This document shows positions 8,508 through 16,713 of a stretch of 35,582 nt of DNA, piece by piece. The notes beneath the pieces are model-generated. The model was not told where the DNA came from. It saw nothing but the letters and a program-made list of their open reading frames with translations, and searched no databases. Where the stretch lies: contig CAJXYT010000011.1 in assembly GCA_913063505.1 (NCBI GenBank), positions 1-35,582 of the forward strand. The letters are read 5' to 3'. Made by a program: the position numbers and the translations under genes. Positions within the stretch are counted from its first letter, which is position 1, and each line of letters begins with the position of its first letter. This DNA comes from an uncultured Gammaproteobacteria bacterium (GTDB lineage: Bacteria; Pseudomonadota; Gammaproteobacteria; Steroidobacterales; Woeseiaceae).

Positions 8508-11085
8508 GTCGGAGCTCCGTAAAACGGGTCAGTAAGTTCAAAGGCCGCGCGCTCTGAAGTCCTTGCTCAATGTTGACTCGCACATCGCCCGCCGACAAAT
8601 TCTCGCATGCAATAAAAATCTCCGACTTTATCTCCTCCAACAAGTCCGACCAAGCCTCAACATCGGTGTATCCTGATCCGGCGCCGTCAAAGCTAATTTC
8701 CCGACTGTCGATATTGACAAGTGCCAGGGCAGAAACAGGTGAATCTGATGCTACGGCATATACGAAAAGCTGTATGTCCTCGGCTGCATTCTGTCGATTC
8801 AGTAAGCGCTTCTTTGAGCCAGTCTTGTAATCGAGTATCGCAATGCCGCCGTCGTCGAGAGTGTCAATGCGGTCAAACCTGAGCGGTAATCTAATATGCC
8901 CGGCGACAAACTCGAGGTGCCCTTCGACAGCGGCGATTTGAAAATGACTACGGGCACCGTCTACGACTACGAATTGACGTAACAGACCTGCCACCCGATG
9001 CCGCTCCAGTATCAATAATTGCTGCAACACTGCATCGACGTTTCTCTCGTGACGAGCGAACGCGAAATTGACTGCCGCGGTGATCCGTCGCTCGAGTTCA
9101 TCGCCTTCCCAAGCTCCGATGCTGTCTTGCGAGGGAAGATCTATATATAGCTTGTATAAGGCATCGTGAATCAGATTGCCGCGCATCGACGCCGGTATTC
9201 CGACCGCCTGTGGATAAATAACACGCGCCCCCATACGACCATGCAAAAACGCAGTGATTGGGTCGTTGCGTTGCCGCTGAATGGTCCCCGCTCCCCCAGA
9301 TATCTGCTCGCCTTCCGCGACGGCAGGAATCGAGTCATTGACCTCCTTCAGGGTGGCCGACCCCAATAGTTCGGCGGCGTGAAATCCCGGGGCATCATCA
9401 CCCTTCTGAACCGCCAATTGCATCGGTTCCAACAGATCACTGGCTGTCTGTTCGGAGTCGTCATCGTTCAGTGCGAAGCTAGCAATCGTGGCGACACTTG
9501 ATGCCACAAGTCGCGTCAGTAATCGCTGCGCATAATCTAACGTGTTGGCATGCGTGCAATCGGGCATCGCGTGCTTTTCTTGCAGCCGTCGTGAAATGAG
9601 TGGTGATGGTGTGCCAGCCGGCGGCCAGTTGGCCGTTGTGACACCAGCTACCCACAGGGCATCAAACTCTGCTCCCGATGCCTCAAGGGGTCCAAGCAAC
9701 TGCACCATCGCACTCGTCGACTCCGGCTGAAATATTGTATCGCTTGCCAAAGTTTCGAGTCGTGAAATCGCTACCGTTGGACTCATCGGCGCACTCACCA
9801 ACCCAAGTCGTGCAAAGTCGTTTAGTAACTCAAACCATCGATTGATTAGCTGAAAATCAGTGCTGCCCAATGTGCCTTGACCTGGCCAATTGAATCGCTT
9901 CAGAATATCCGTTAGCAATACGGCCCATTGTGCCGGCGTTGCCAACGTTGGCAGATCTCTTTGTGTCTTGCTGAATTCAGCAAGTTGCGTCAGCCACGCT
10001 TTGCTATTAGTGCCATCGTCGCGGCCGCGAAATTGTGCGGTCAGCATCGAAGGGGACCACTGGCGATCCGGTACTTGCCGTAATTGCAATTCAAGCCGAG
10101 TTCGTCCGCCTGTAATTCCTGACCCTAGCAACGGCGACCGCAATAACACGCCTACTTCCAACGAGGATAAATCGCGAACTAACCAACGCAACAGCAAGCG
10201 TGCAACTGCGATGGCCGGATATTCTGACAGACGACGACCATATGAAACATTCACTGCCTCTTGAAGCGACTTATGTCCGTATTGCCATGCCGGAGTCGCA
10301 CCTTCGCGGACGCTTCGGGTAATTGAATCCGCATCCCTGTCGAGACCAGTAACAACAATAGCGATGCGAGACTTGGAGTTAGAGTCGAGTTGCTGTCGTG
10401 CCCATGCACCTGCTGCTCGTAATTCTGCGTCAATATGCTCGTATGTGCGCAACGTTAAGCATGTGTTCGCTGTCGCAATTGGCGCCAAACAGACTTCAAT
10501 CCCTGCGGCCATCAAGATCTGATGCATCGTTGTTACAACGGGCCGCTCCCGATCAAAGCCGACAAAAGTGTGGCGCCCCGAGGGCCGAATGTTACCGCTT
10601 TGGATTTGCTCGAAAACCAGTTCTGGGAGCCCTGCATCATCGACCATATTCTCCCGCTTAAGGATACGAAGATAGCGGCCGGCGACCGAAGCAAACAGTT
10701 TCTGATCGTCGCTTTGCGCCGCTCGTGCAACCTCGGCGATTGAGATTCTCCAATCGGACAGTCTTTGCCATGTGTCACGAGACAGTCGGACAAGATTGCC
10801 GATGTTAGCTTCGGATTCCGTCACTTCTTTGCGAAGGCAGGTTTCCCAGAGTAACTGGCTTTGACTCGCGTTTATGCGAGTTGGGAGACTATTCTGATCA
10901 ATTGTGTTGGCAGCCAGCGTGACCAACCAATCCTGCCAGGAACAAATGACCGGCGTCTGCCAAGCCGTTCTCCCGCTAAGCTGTTGTTGTGTTGAGAATT
11001 CAATTCGCAATAGTCGAGCAAGACGGCGATTCGCAGTGATGATTGATCCGGCGGCGTCGTTTGCCTCGAGAATCCAGTCATACAT
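8500..11085 (-). CDS. AddB-like PD-(D/E)XK nuclease, DNA repair
   Basis: An 861-residue protein matching in size and layout the AddB-related 'probable DNA repair protein' family found beside AddA-like helicases in Proteobacteria. The N-terminus (ITANRRLARLLR, then a W-rich CSWQDWL) is typical. I see no Walker A, as expected since AddB is not an active helicase. The C-terminal nuclease has GNLIH (636-640), D738, the D752-Y-K754 core and Q772, so it looks catalytically complete. The cysteine pattern of the iron-sulfur AddB proteins of Firmicutes is not apparent. It starts 3 bases after the aminotransferase gene and overlaps the addA-like gene, so the pair is co-translated. Confidence 0.87.
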   Translation of the reverse strand: MYDWILEANDAAGSIITANRRLARLLRIEFSTQQQLSGRTAWQTPVICSWQDWLVTLAANTIDQNSLPTRINASQSQLLWETCLRKEVTESEANIGNLVRLSRDTWQRLSDWRISIAEVARAAQSDDQKLFASVAGRYLRILKRENMVDDAGLPELVFEQIQSGNIRPSGRHTFVGFDRERPVVTTMHQILMAAGIEVCLAPIATANTCLTLRTYEHIDAELRAAGAWARQQLDSNSKSRIAIVVTGLDRDADSITRSVREGATPAWQYGHKSLQEAVNVSYGRRLSEYPAIAVARLLLRWLVRDLSSLEVGVLLRSPLLGSGITGGRTRLELQLRQVPDRQWSPSMLTAQFRGRDDGTNSKAWLTQLAEFSKTQRDLPTLATPAQWAVLLTDILKRFNWPGQGTLGSTDFQLINRWFELLNDFARLGLVSAPMSPTVAISRLETLASDTIFQPESTSAMVQLLGPLEASGAEFDALWVAGVTTANWPPAGTPSPLISRRLQEKHAMPDCTHANTLDYAQRLLTRLVASSVATIASFALNDDDSEQTASDLLEPMQLAVQKGDDAPGFHAAELLGSATLKEVNDSIPAVAEGEQISGGAGTIQRQRNDPITAFLHGRMGARVIYPQAVGIPASMRGNLIHDALYKLYIDLPSQDSIGAWEGDELERRITAAVNFAFARHERNVDAVLQQLLILERHRVAGLLRQFVVVDGARSHFQIAAVEGHLEFVAGHIRLPLRFDRIDTLDDGGIAILDYKTGSKKRLLNRQNAAEDIQLFVYAVASDSPVSALALVNIDSREISFDGAGSGYTDVEAWSDLLEEIKSEIFIACENLSAGDVRVNIEQGLQSARPLNLLTRFTELRRE

Positions 11086-11088
11086 CGG

Positions 11089-12321
11089 TCAGTTGTGTTG
11101 TCCGAGGCATTCTTCAATGCGATCAAAAACGATATCGATCGTATCTTTATCCGGCAGCGTGGTAATTCGAAAATGATCGCTATACGGCGTATTGAAGCTA
11201 CTGCCCGGCGCAACCAGGACATGATGATTCTCGAGTAATTCAAGTGCGAATGCCTGATCGTCGAATGTGCCCTGGAAGCGTTCGTTCAGCCTCAGGAAGG
11301 CGTACATGGCTCCCATTGGGCGCTCAAGATGCAAGTCATCACTAGCGGCGGCACGATCTATGACCGCCTGTCGCGACTCATACAGGCGTCCGCCAGGCTC
11401 AACGAGTGGCTTAATACTCTGAATTCCACCTAGCGCGGTCTGTACTGCCCATTGCCCCGGAACATTGCTGCACAGCCGCAAAGCCGACAGTAACTCCATG
11501 CCTTGTATATATTGACTCGCGCGGTCGATATCACCGCTGAATATGGCCCAACCCACCCTGTATCCACAGGCACGATATATCTTTGATAGACCAGAGAATG
11601 TCACACAGACGCAATTCGTAGCCAGCGTCGCCATTGGTATGAATTCGGCGTCGTCGTAGACCATTTGGTCGTATATTTCATCCGACAGCAGCACCAAGTT
11701 ATGGCGCTCCGCCAGCTCAACAATGGCTGTCAGGGTTTCTCGATCGTAGACAGCACCGCTCGGATTGTTCGGATTTATTACGACGATTGCCCTGGTTCTC
11801 GGCGTAATCACACTCTCCATTTGTTCGAGGTCCGGCAGAAAGCCGTTATCCGAAGCGCAGCGATAATGAACGGCCTTTCCTCCGTTCAAGGCAGCAGCGG
11901 CACTCCACAATGGATAGTCGGGGCTCGGCACCAAGATTTCGTCGCCAGGATTCAGTAATGCACGCAACGACAGGTCGATCAGTTCGCTTACGCCATTGCC
12001 CATGAAGACTTCATCTACCGTCACACCAGTGACGCCACGATTTTGCTGTTGCATTACGACGGCTTCGCGCGCAGGAAAAATCCCTTTTTGATGGCAATAA
12101 GGTTCTGCCTGATCGAGATTTTCGATCATCGACAAACGCATGGTTTCGGGTGTGCGAAACCCGAAGAGACCCGGATTTCCGATATTTAAAGAGATTATTT
12201 CGTAGCCGCGCCTCTCGAGCTCCAACGCATGATTCGCGAGCCTTCCGCGAATTTCATAACGGACATCCTGTAATGCTTCGCTACTGCTGACGAGTGGACT
12301 TACCACGTTAGACGACCCCAT
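11089..12321 (-). CDS. alaA: Alanine-type PLP aminotransferase (AlaA-like)
   Basis: A 410-residue class I aminotransferase. Family features: IGNPGLFGFRTPE near residue 47, the substrate/PLP region PSPDYPLW (132-139), NPNNPSGAVY (183-192), SDEIYDQMVYDD with D214 and Y217, the PLP lysine K247 in SGLSKIYR, and SNVPGQWAVQTALGG. The whole pattern, including GGRLYE..., follows E. coli AlaA (glutamate-pyruvate transaminase), which makes L-alanine from pyruvate and glutamate. It starts with ATG inside the end of the CoA-transferase gene (14-base overlap) and is followed 3 bases later by the addB-like gene. The link to repair genes looks positional rather than functional. Specificity for alanine is inferred from similarity. 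Confidence 0.87.
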   Translation of the reverse strand: MGSSNVVSPLVSSSEALQDVRYEIRGRLANHALELERRGYEIISLNIGNPGLFGFRTPETMRLSMIENLDQAEPYCHQKGIFPAREAVVMQQQNRGVTGVTVDEVFMGNGVSELIDLSLRALLNPGDEILVPSPDYPLWSAAAALNGGKAVHYRCASDNGFLPDLEQMESVITPRTRAIVVINPNNPSGAVYDRETLTAIVELAERHNLVLLSDEIYDQMVYDDAEFIPMATLATNCVCVTFSGLSKIYRACGYRVGWAIFSGDIDRASQYIQGMELLSALRLCSNVPGQWAVQTALGGIQSIKPLVEPGGRLYESRQAVIDRAAASDDLHLERPMGAMYAFLRLNERFQGTFDDQAFALELLENHHVLVAPGSSFNTPYSDHFRITTLPDKDTIDIVFDRIEECLGQHN

Positions 12322-13507
12322 TTTTTTTCAATGCTTCAATTTCCGCGTCAGAGTACCCCAACCATTCGTGGAGCACCTCATTGGTATGCTCACCCAATAA
12401 CGGCGGTGCTCGCTCATATCCTACAGGTGTACTTTCAAAGTCGACCGGATTCGACACTTGCGGAACTGCGTTCCCTGCAGCATTCGCAATATGCCGCACT
12501 AGGCCACGCTCTATCGCATGCTCATTCGTCAGGACCTCCCCTATATCGTTAACCGGTCCCGCAGGTACTCTAAACTCAAGTAGTTTCTCCAGCCATTTTT
12601 CGGTGCTATCGCTTTGAAATTGCGTTTGCAGCAGTTTAACCAGCACCTTACGGTTTTCAATTCGCTTACTCATGGTCGCGAATCGAAGGTCGCTCGCGAG
12701 ATGCTGCAATCCTATCGCTTCACAACAATTCTCAAATTGACTGTCATTCCCCACAGCCAGCATTAGGTCTCCGTTCGAGGTAGAGAATGCCTGATAAGGA
12801 ACCAGGTTGGGGTGCGCTGTTCCCATGCGCTGCGGCGCCACGCCACTCAATAGGAAATTCATGTTCTGATTGGCAAGCCACGCAACCTGGCTATCGTACA
12901 GGGGCACGTCTATAGTTTGCCCTTGCCCGCTTACAGCACGTGAGTTCAGTGCCGCGAGGATTGCAGTAGTAGCGTACATCCCAGCCATGATGTCGCTGAC
13001 AGCAACGCCAACTTTCTGCGGCCCGCCGCGGTCATCCGATGCTGATCCGGTCACACTCATTAGTCCGGCGGACGCCTGAATCATCGCATCGTAAGCCGGC
13101 TGGTCCGCCCTGGAACCGGTTTGACCATAGGCGGAGATCGAACAATAGATCAGTCGTGGATTGAGCTTTCTGAGATCTTTCGGGCCAAGCCCGTATCGCG
13201 CCAACGTGCCGACTTTATAATTTTCGAGCAGCACGTCAGCCTGCATCGCCAGCCCCCTGATGATCTCCTGCCCCTTCGAGACCGCCAAATTGACTGTTAT
13301 CGAGCGTTTGTTTCGATTCGTAGACAGAAAATAACCAGACTCCTCGCCCAGCCAAGGTGGACCCCATTGACGAGTATCATCACCAACTCCTGGCCTCTCC
13401 ACCTTTATTACGTCCGCACCGTAATCGCCGAGCAGCTGGCCCGCCCATGGGCCGGCGAGCACCCGGCTCATATCAATGACTTTTATATTCTCGAGTGGGG
13501 ATGTCAC
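12308..13507 (-). CDS. Family III CoA-transferase (CaiB/BaiF)
   Basis: A 399-residue family III CoA-transferase. It begins with IKVIDMSRVLAGPWAGQLLGDYGADVIKVE, the usual CoA-binding N-terminus, and contains the catalytic Asp as D140 in QPAYDAMIQA, followed by GLMSVTG and a DIMAGMYATTAILAAL helix. These enzymes move CoA between carboxylic acids through an aspartyl anhydride. The exact acids cannot be read from the sequence; the closest recalled pattern is the succinyl-CoA-dependent dicarboxylate group. The start is GTG at 13507; the next good starts would cut into the conserved N-terminus. It heads the four-gene minus-strand run. An intrinsic terminator ends only about 13 bases upstream of the start codon, which is odd. 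Confidence 0.9.
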   Translation of the reverse strand: MTSPLENIKVIDMSRVLAGPWAGQLLGDYGADVIKVERPGVGDDTRQWGPPWLGEESGYFLSTNRNKRSITVNLAVSKGQEIIRGLAMQADVLLENYKVGTLARYGLGPKDLRKLNPRLIYCSISAYGQTGSRADQPAYDAMIQASAGLMSVTGSASDDRGGPQKVGVAVSDIMAGMYATTAILAALNSRAVSGQGQTIDVPLYDSQVAWLANQNMNFLLSGVAPQRMGTAHPNLVPYQAFSTSNGDLMLAVGNDSQFENCCEAIGLQHLASDLRFATMSKRIENRKVLVKLLQTQFQSDSTEKWLEKLLEFRVPAGPVNDIGEVLTNEHAIERGLVRHIANAAGNAVPQVSNPVDFESTPVGYERAPPLLGEHTNEVLHEWLGYSDAEIEALKKNGVV

Positions 13508-13519
13508 TTTCTAGTCTTC

Positions 13520-13555
13520 AATAAAAACCCGGCCAACCGTTTCCGGTGGGCCGGG
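13520..13555 (-). terminator. Intrinsic terminator upstream of CoA-transferase gene
   Basis: Read on the minus strand: a 7-bp GC stem (CCCGGCC with GGCCGGG at 13528-13534 and 13549-13555), one mismatch, a further 4 bp (ACCG/CGGT) and a tetraloop, followed directly by a T-run (TTTTTATT, complement of 13520-13527). This is a strong Rho-independent terminator for a minus-strand transcript coming from upstream, supporting the small gene at 13588-13797. It could instead act as an attenuator of the CoA-transferase operon. Confidence 0.85.
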
Positions 13556-13587
13556 CGGGTCCGCACGGAGTTTGCGGATTGCGTGAC

Positions 13588-13797
13588 TCAGTTGCCCGAC
13601 GAATCGTCGTTGGCCGCTGGGTCTAGCTCTTCTACGTCTGCGCCTTTAACTTCGTACGGCGCAGGCATTTGTTTAATTTCCGGTTTTTTCTTGCCGACCG
13701 GATCAATATATCCTCGGATACTTGATCTCGAGATGCAATCCGAACGGCTGTGACTAGCCTCAGAATAAGTGTCCATCGATGGCGCATTCGAGGTCAA
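13588..13797 (-). CDS. Small hypothetical protein
   Basis: A possible 69-residue product (62 residues if the ATG at 13776 is used rather than the TTG at 13797). I do not recognise a family. It is hydrophilic, has one Cys in SDCISRSSIRGYIDP, a basic KKKPEIKQ stretch and an acidic C-terminus, with no membrane segment or signal peptide. Support for reality: it is the only open frame in the gap, and a strong minus-strand terminator follows 33 bases after its stop. Against: no clear ribosome-binding site. The minus strand upstream has a weak promoter-like pair (TTGTTG, 18 bases, TAGAAT). Confidence 0.45.
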   Translation of the reverse strand: MTSNAPSMDTYSEASHSRSDCISRSSIRGYIDPVGKKKPEIKQMPAPYEVKGADVEELDPAANDDSSGN

Positions 13798-14088
13798 ATA
13801 TTCTAATAAATTACTCGAAGAAGCAACAATAACTAACTGTTTAATAGATACTTTAATTTACACCACTAAGCACACTCGTGATTAATTGAATTAGATCCAA
13901 GTCCTCGAGGCATGATTCCGCGAATCGCGATTAACAGTCTAAAACTTACGTCATATCCGCAGCCTTTTTTACTCAATTCAGTCCGAACCCTACAAAAAAA
14001 TTGCCCGGATGGTGTATTTGGACTTGAGCATGCCTAACCCCTAATGGACAATAGCGACCCACTCCCACTTGACGCAAGGAGCAATGAG
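13798..14088. other. AT-rich intergenic region before etfBA
   Basis: No coding frame is supported here. The stretch is AT-rich and must hold the etfBA promoter and possibly that of the small minus-strand gene, but I see no convincing -35/-10 pair for the plus strand. It contains an 11-base palindrome CGCGAATCGCG at 13919-13929. A frame open from 14044 belongs to the upstream extension of etfB and lacks a ribosome-binding site. Confidence 0.5.
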
Positions 14089-14838
14089 ATGGAAAAGATT
14101 TTGGTTGGCCTGAAGCGAGTAGTGGATTACAACGTTCGCGTTCGCGTCAAAAGCGATGGTAGTGATGTCGAAACAGACGGCGTCAAGATGAGTATTAATC
14201 CGTTCGACGAGATTGCACTCGAGGAAGCATTGCGCATTAAAGAGCGCGGCGAGGCTTCCGAGGTCATCGTTATCTCCGTCGGAACAGTCGACGCTCAGCA
14301 ACAGTTGCGAACAGGCCTTGCCATGGGAGCGGATCGTGCGATTCTGGTTGAGAGTAACTCGCCAGTCGACCCACTGGGCCTTGCTCGAACCTTTAAATCG
14401 ATTATAGATCGAGACGACATCGATCTGGTTATTCTGGGTAAGCAAGCCATAGACGATGACAATAGTCAGACGGCACAAATGCTCTCTGCAATTTGGGGTC
14501 GCCCACAGGCGACCTTTGCATCTAAATTTGACGTAGCGGGTAACAAAGCAACAGTGACTCGGGAAGTCGACGCCGGACTCGAAGTGATCGAGATTGACTT
14601 GCCGGCGGTCGTTTCTACTGACCTACGTATGAACGAACCTCGATACGTCAAACTTCCTGACATCATGAAGGCGAGGAAAAAACCGTTGGAACTGATTGCA
14701 ATATCAGACCTAGGCATCGATCAAGGACCCGAAATCAAGAGTTTGATGTTTGAGCCACCCCTGGAGCGTGAGCGCGGAGTAATGGTAGACGATGTAGCCG
14801 GCCTAGTTGCCGCACTGAAAGAAAAAGGACTAGCGTAA
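14089..14838 (+). CDS. etfB: Electron transfer flavoprotein beta subunit
   Basis: A 249-residue EtfB. The N-terminus MEKILVGLKRVVDYNVRVRV and the following NPFDEIALEEALR segment are diagnostic, as is the later 'DLRMNEPRYVKLPDIMKA' region (the ETF beta signature). The ATG at 14089 is chosen over an in-frame ATG at 14044 because AAGGAG (14076-14081) lies 7 bases upstream and EtfB proteins begin right before the KILV strand. With EtfA it forms the soluble heterodimer (FAD plus AMP) that passes electrons from acyl-CoA and related dehydrogenases to ETF-ubiquinone oxidoreductase. The latter is not encoded nearby. The stop overlaps the etfA start (TAATG). Confidence 0.96.
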   Translation: MEKILVGLKRVVDYNVRVRVKSDGSDVETDGVKMSINPFDEIALEEALRIKERGEASEVIVISVGTVDAQQQLRTGLAMGADRAILVESNSPVDPLGLARTFKSIIDRDDIDLVILGKQAIDDDNSQTAQMLSAIWGRPQATFASKFDVAGNKATVTREVDAGLEVIEIDLPAVVSTDLRMNEPRYVKLPDIMKARKKPLELIAISDLGIDQGPEIKSLMFEPPLERERGVMVDDVAGLVAALKEKGLA

Positions 14839-15782
14839 TGTCTAAAGTATTAGTAATTGCAGAGCACGACGGGGCCATACTAAATCCAAGTACAGCCAAG
14901 ACAGTCGCCTGCGCGGCAAGCATTGATGGCGCTAGCGTTGATGTTGCAGTATTTGCCGCTACCGCCGGCCCTATCGCTTCTGAGGCGGCGAAGTTGGCGT
15001 CGATCGCACGAGTGGTGACATACGAGCGAAGTGAGAATGAGTATGCTCTTGCAGCTATTATCGCACCACAGATTGTCGCAGTGGCCGGCGAGTACACACA
15101 TATATTCGGTCCTTCCACCACTTTTGGCAAGGACTTGATGCCGCGTGTCGCTGCCCTGCTGGGTGTGAATCAAATCAGCGATATTATGAGCGTTGAAAGC
15201 AGCCATACATTCAAGCGTCCGGTCTATGCGGGTAGTGCTATAGCAACGGTTGAGGCACCTATGGACGCTATCCTGGTTGCGACGGTTCGAATTGCTTCCT
15301 ACAGCGCTGTTACAGACAATAATTCGGCCTTAATCGAGAGTGGCGATCCCTCGGTGGCCGACATTCCGACGCATACGCGATTTATTGAAGTAAAGTCAGG
15401 CGCAACTGATCGACCAGACCTGCAAACCGCAGTAAAGGTGGTGTCAGGCGGGCGCGCACTGGCCAGTGCAGAGAACTTCGACATTATTTACAGGCTTGCG
15501 GATAAGCTTGGAGCTGGCGTAGGCGCCTCCCGCGCAGCGGTTGACGCGGGATATGTGCCGAATGAAATGCAAGTTGGGCAAACAGGCAAAATTATTGCGC
15601 CCGATCTATATATGGCGATTGGAATTTCGGGTGCTATTCAGCATCTGACTGGCATCAAAGATGCCGGGACCATCGTCGCGATCAACAAGGACGAAGAAGC
15701 ACCGATCTTTGAAGTCGCGGACATAGGTTTAGTGGCCGATCTTTTTACCGCGATACCAGAACTAACTGAAGCCCTCGACTAG
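14838..15782 (+). CDS. etfA: Electron transfer flavoprotein alpha subunit
   Basis: A 314-residue EtfA. The N-terminal Rossmann-like half starts [11 protein letters not shown]. The C-terminal FAD domain has the standard motifs: [57 protein letters not shown] and [17 protein letters not shown]. All FAD-binding segments are present, so the protein should be functional. It is translationally coupled to etfB (TAATG). Its stop codon lies in CTAG shared with the stop codon of the convergent peroxiredoxin gene, and this junction sits in the middle of a perfect 10-bp inverted repeat. Confidence 0.96.
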   Translation: MSKVLVIAEHDGAILNPSTAKTVACAASIDGASVDVAVFAATAGPIASEAAKLASIARVVTYERSENEYALAAIIAPQIVAVAGEYTHIFGPSTTFGKDLMPRVAALLGVNQISDIMSVESSHTFKRPVYAGSAIATVEAPMDAILVATVRIASYSAVTDNNSALIESGDPSVADIPTHTRFIEVKSGATDRPDLQTAVKVVSGGRALASAENFDIIYRLADKLGAGVGASRAAVDAGYVPNEMQVGQTGKIIAPDLYMAIGISGAIQHLTGIKDAGTIVAINKDEEAPIFEVADIGLVADLFTAIPELTEALD

Positions 15783-15791
15783 AGGGCTTCA
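15767..15791. terminator. Perfect hairpin over etfA/peroxiredoxin stop codons
   Basis: TGAAGCCCTC (15767-15776) and GAGGGCTTCA (15782-15791) are exact reverse complements separated by GACTA. Both convergent genes end inside it. Neither side has a T-run, so it is not a textbook intrinsic terminator, but it would form in both mRNAs as a 3' stem and may act as a bidirectional terminator or 3'-end stabiliser. Confidence 0.6.
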
Positions 15792-16261
15792 AGTATGGCC
15801 TCAGCCTTACTTACTTCGAACTGACCCGGTGCTTCTATCGCCACGTGGATGACTTTTCCGTCATCAACGATGATCGCAAAGCGCTGCCCTCGCATACCCA
15901 TACCGAATCCTGACGCATCCATCTCCAGACCGAGAGCCTCGGTATACTCTCCGTTACCGTCGGCCAGCATCATTATATTACCGCCAACACCGCGGTCCTT
16001 ACCCCATGCATCCATTACAAACACATCGTTGACTGCCATGCAGGCAACGGTATCGACATTCTTGCCCTTCAGGGCGTCAATCTGGTCCACGTAGCCGGGA
16101 AGATGACTCATCGAGCACGTCGGTGTGAATGCACCTGGGACAGATACAAGAACGACCTTCTTGCCAGAAAATAGGTCACTGGTAGAGAGGGCGCCAGGGC
16201 CAGATTCAGTCATGATTCCGAAGGTTCCGGACGGCATGTTTTCGTCTACAGCTATAGTCAT
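15779..16261 (-). CDS. Prx5-type peroxiredoxin
   Basis: A 160-residue peroxiredoxin of the Prx5 group. The peroxidatic site is VPGAFTPTCSMSHLPGY with Cys49; a second Cys is at 74 (TVACMAVND), a position compatible with atypical 2-Cys or glutaredoxin/glutathione-dependent mechanisms. The RGQRFAIIVDDGKV strand is also typical. It reduces H2O2 and alkyl hydroperoxides in the cytoplasm; the reductant cannot be told from sequence. There is no fused glutaredoxin domain. The gene lies 26 bases downstream of the ferredoxin gene on the same strand, so the two may share a transcript. Its end overlaps etfA tail to tail. Confidence 0.93.
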   Translation of the reverse strand: MTIAVDENMPSGTFGIMTESGPGALSTSDLFSGKKVVLVSVPGAFTPTCSMSHLPGYVDQIDALKGKNVDTVACMAVNDVFVMDAWGKDRGVGGNIMMLADGNGEYTEALGLEMDASGFGMGMRGQRFAIIVDDGKVIHVAIEAPGQFEVSKAEAILEAL

Positions 16262-16287
16262 TTAAACGCTCCTACTTGAAGAATATT

Positions 16288-16608
16288 TTAGTACTCATTC
16301 TCGGCGACGTGAATCACCAAGCCATTAAGTTTATCTGAAACCTCTATTTGGCATGTAAGACGGCTGTTCGCTTTGCGCTCAAACGCCGCGTCGAGCATGC
16401 TGTCCTCCATATCGTCCATTTCATTTAGTTTTTCAATCCATGCTTCATCAACATAACTGTGACAGGTCGCGCAAGCACAGGCTCCACCGCATTCGGCAAC
16501 TATCCCATCGATATTATTGTTGATTGCGCCTTCCATGACTGAGTAGCCATTTTCGACCTCAACTTCGTGTCGGGTTCCGTCTTGAGTTTGATAAATAATT
16601 TTTGGCAT
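16288..16608 (-). CDS. [2Fe-2S] ferredoxin, adrenodoxin type
   Basis: A 106-residue ferredoxin with the adrenodoxin-like ligand set C40-x5-C46-x2-C49 and C86 (AECGGACACATCH and LTCQIEV). A fifth Cys, C44, lies inside the loop. The acidic helix DEMEDSML-like segment after the ligand loop resembles the partner-binding helix of vertebrate-type and P450-linked ferredoxins. It is a soluble one-electron carrier; the partner is not encoded nearby. It differs from the Isc-linked Fdx only by context, since no isc genes are present. The ATG start has a purine-rich AAAAG element just upstream. It is probably co-transcribed with the peroxiredoxin gene. Confidence 0.92.
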   Translation of the reverse strand: MPKIIYQTQDGTRHEVEVENGYSVMEGAINNNIDGIVAECGGACACATCHSYVDEAWIEKLNEMDDMEDSMLDAAFERKANSRLTCQIEVSDKLNGLVIHVAENEY

Positions 16609-16635
16609 TGATTCTTTTCACTACTCTTAGGTGCG

Positions 16636-16677
16636 CGCAATAATAAGGGCGTTGCCCATTGCTGGTCAACGCCCTTA
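16636..16677 (-). terminator. Intrinsic terminator of the TonB operon
   Basis: An 11-bp perfect stem (16644-16654 with 16667-16677, TAAGGGCGTTG and its complement) with a 12-base loop, followed on the minus strand by TTATTATTG. It lies 37 bases past the TPR gene stop and before the ferredoxin gene, so it should end the seven-gene TonB operon transcript. Confidence 0.85.
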
Positions 16678-16713
16678 GGGTTAAATATGTAAAAATACTA
16701 TCGAAAGCCAGAC

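Noticed and set aside
14044-14088. Upstream extension of etfB
   Set aside because: The extra 15 residues are not family sequence, and AAGGAG is correctly placed for the ATG at 14089.
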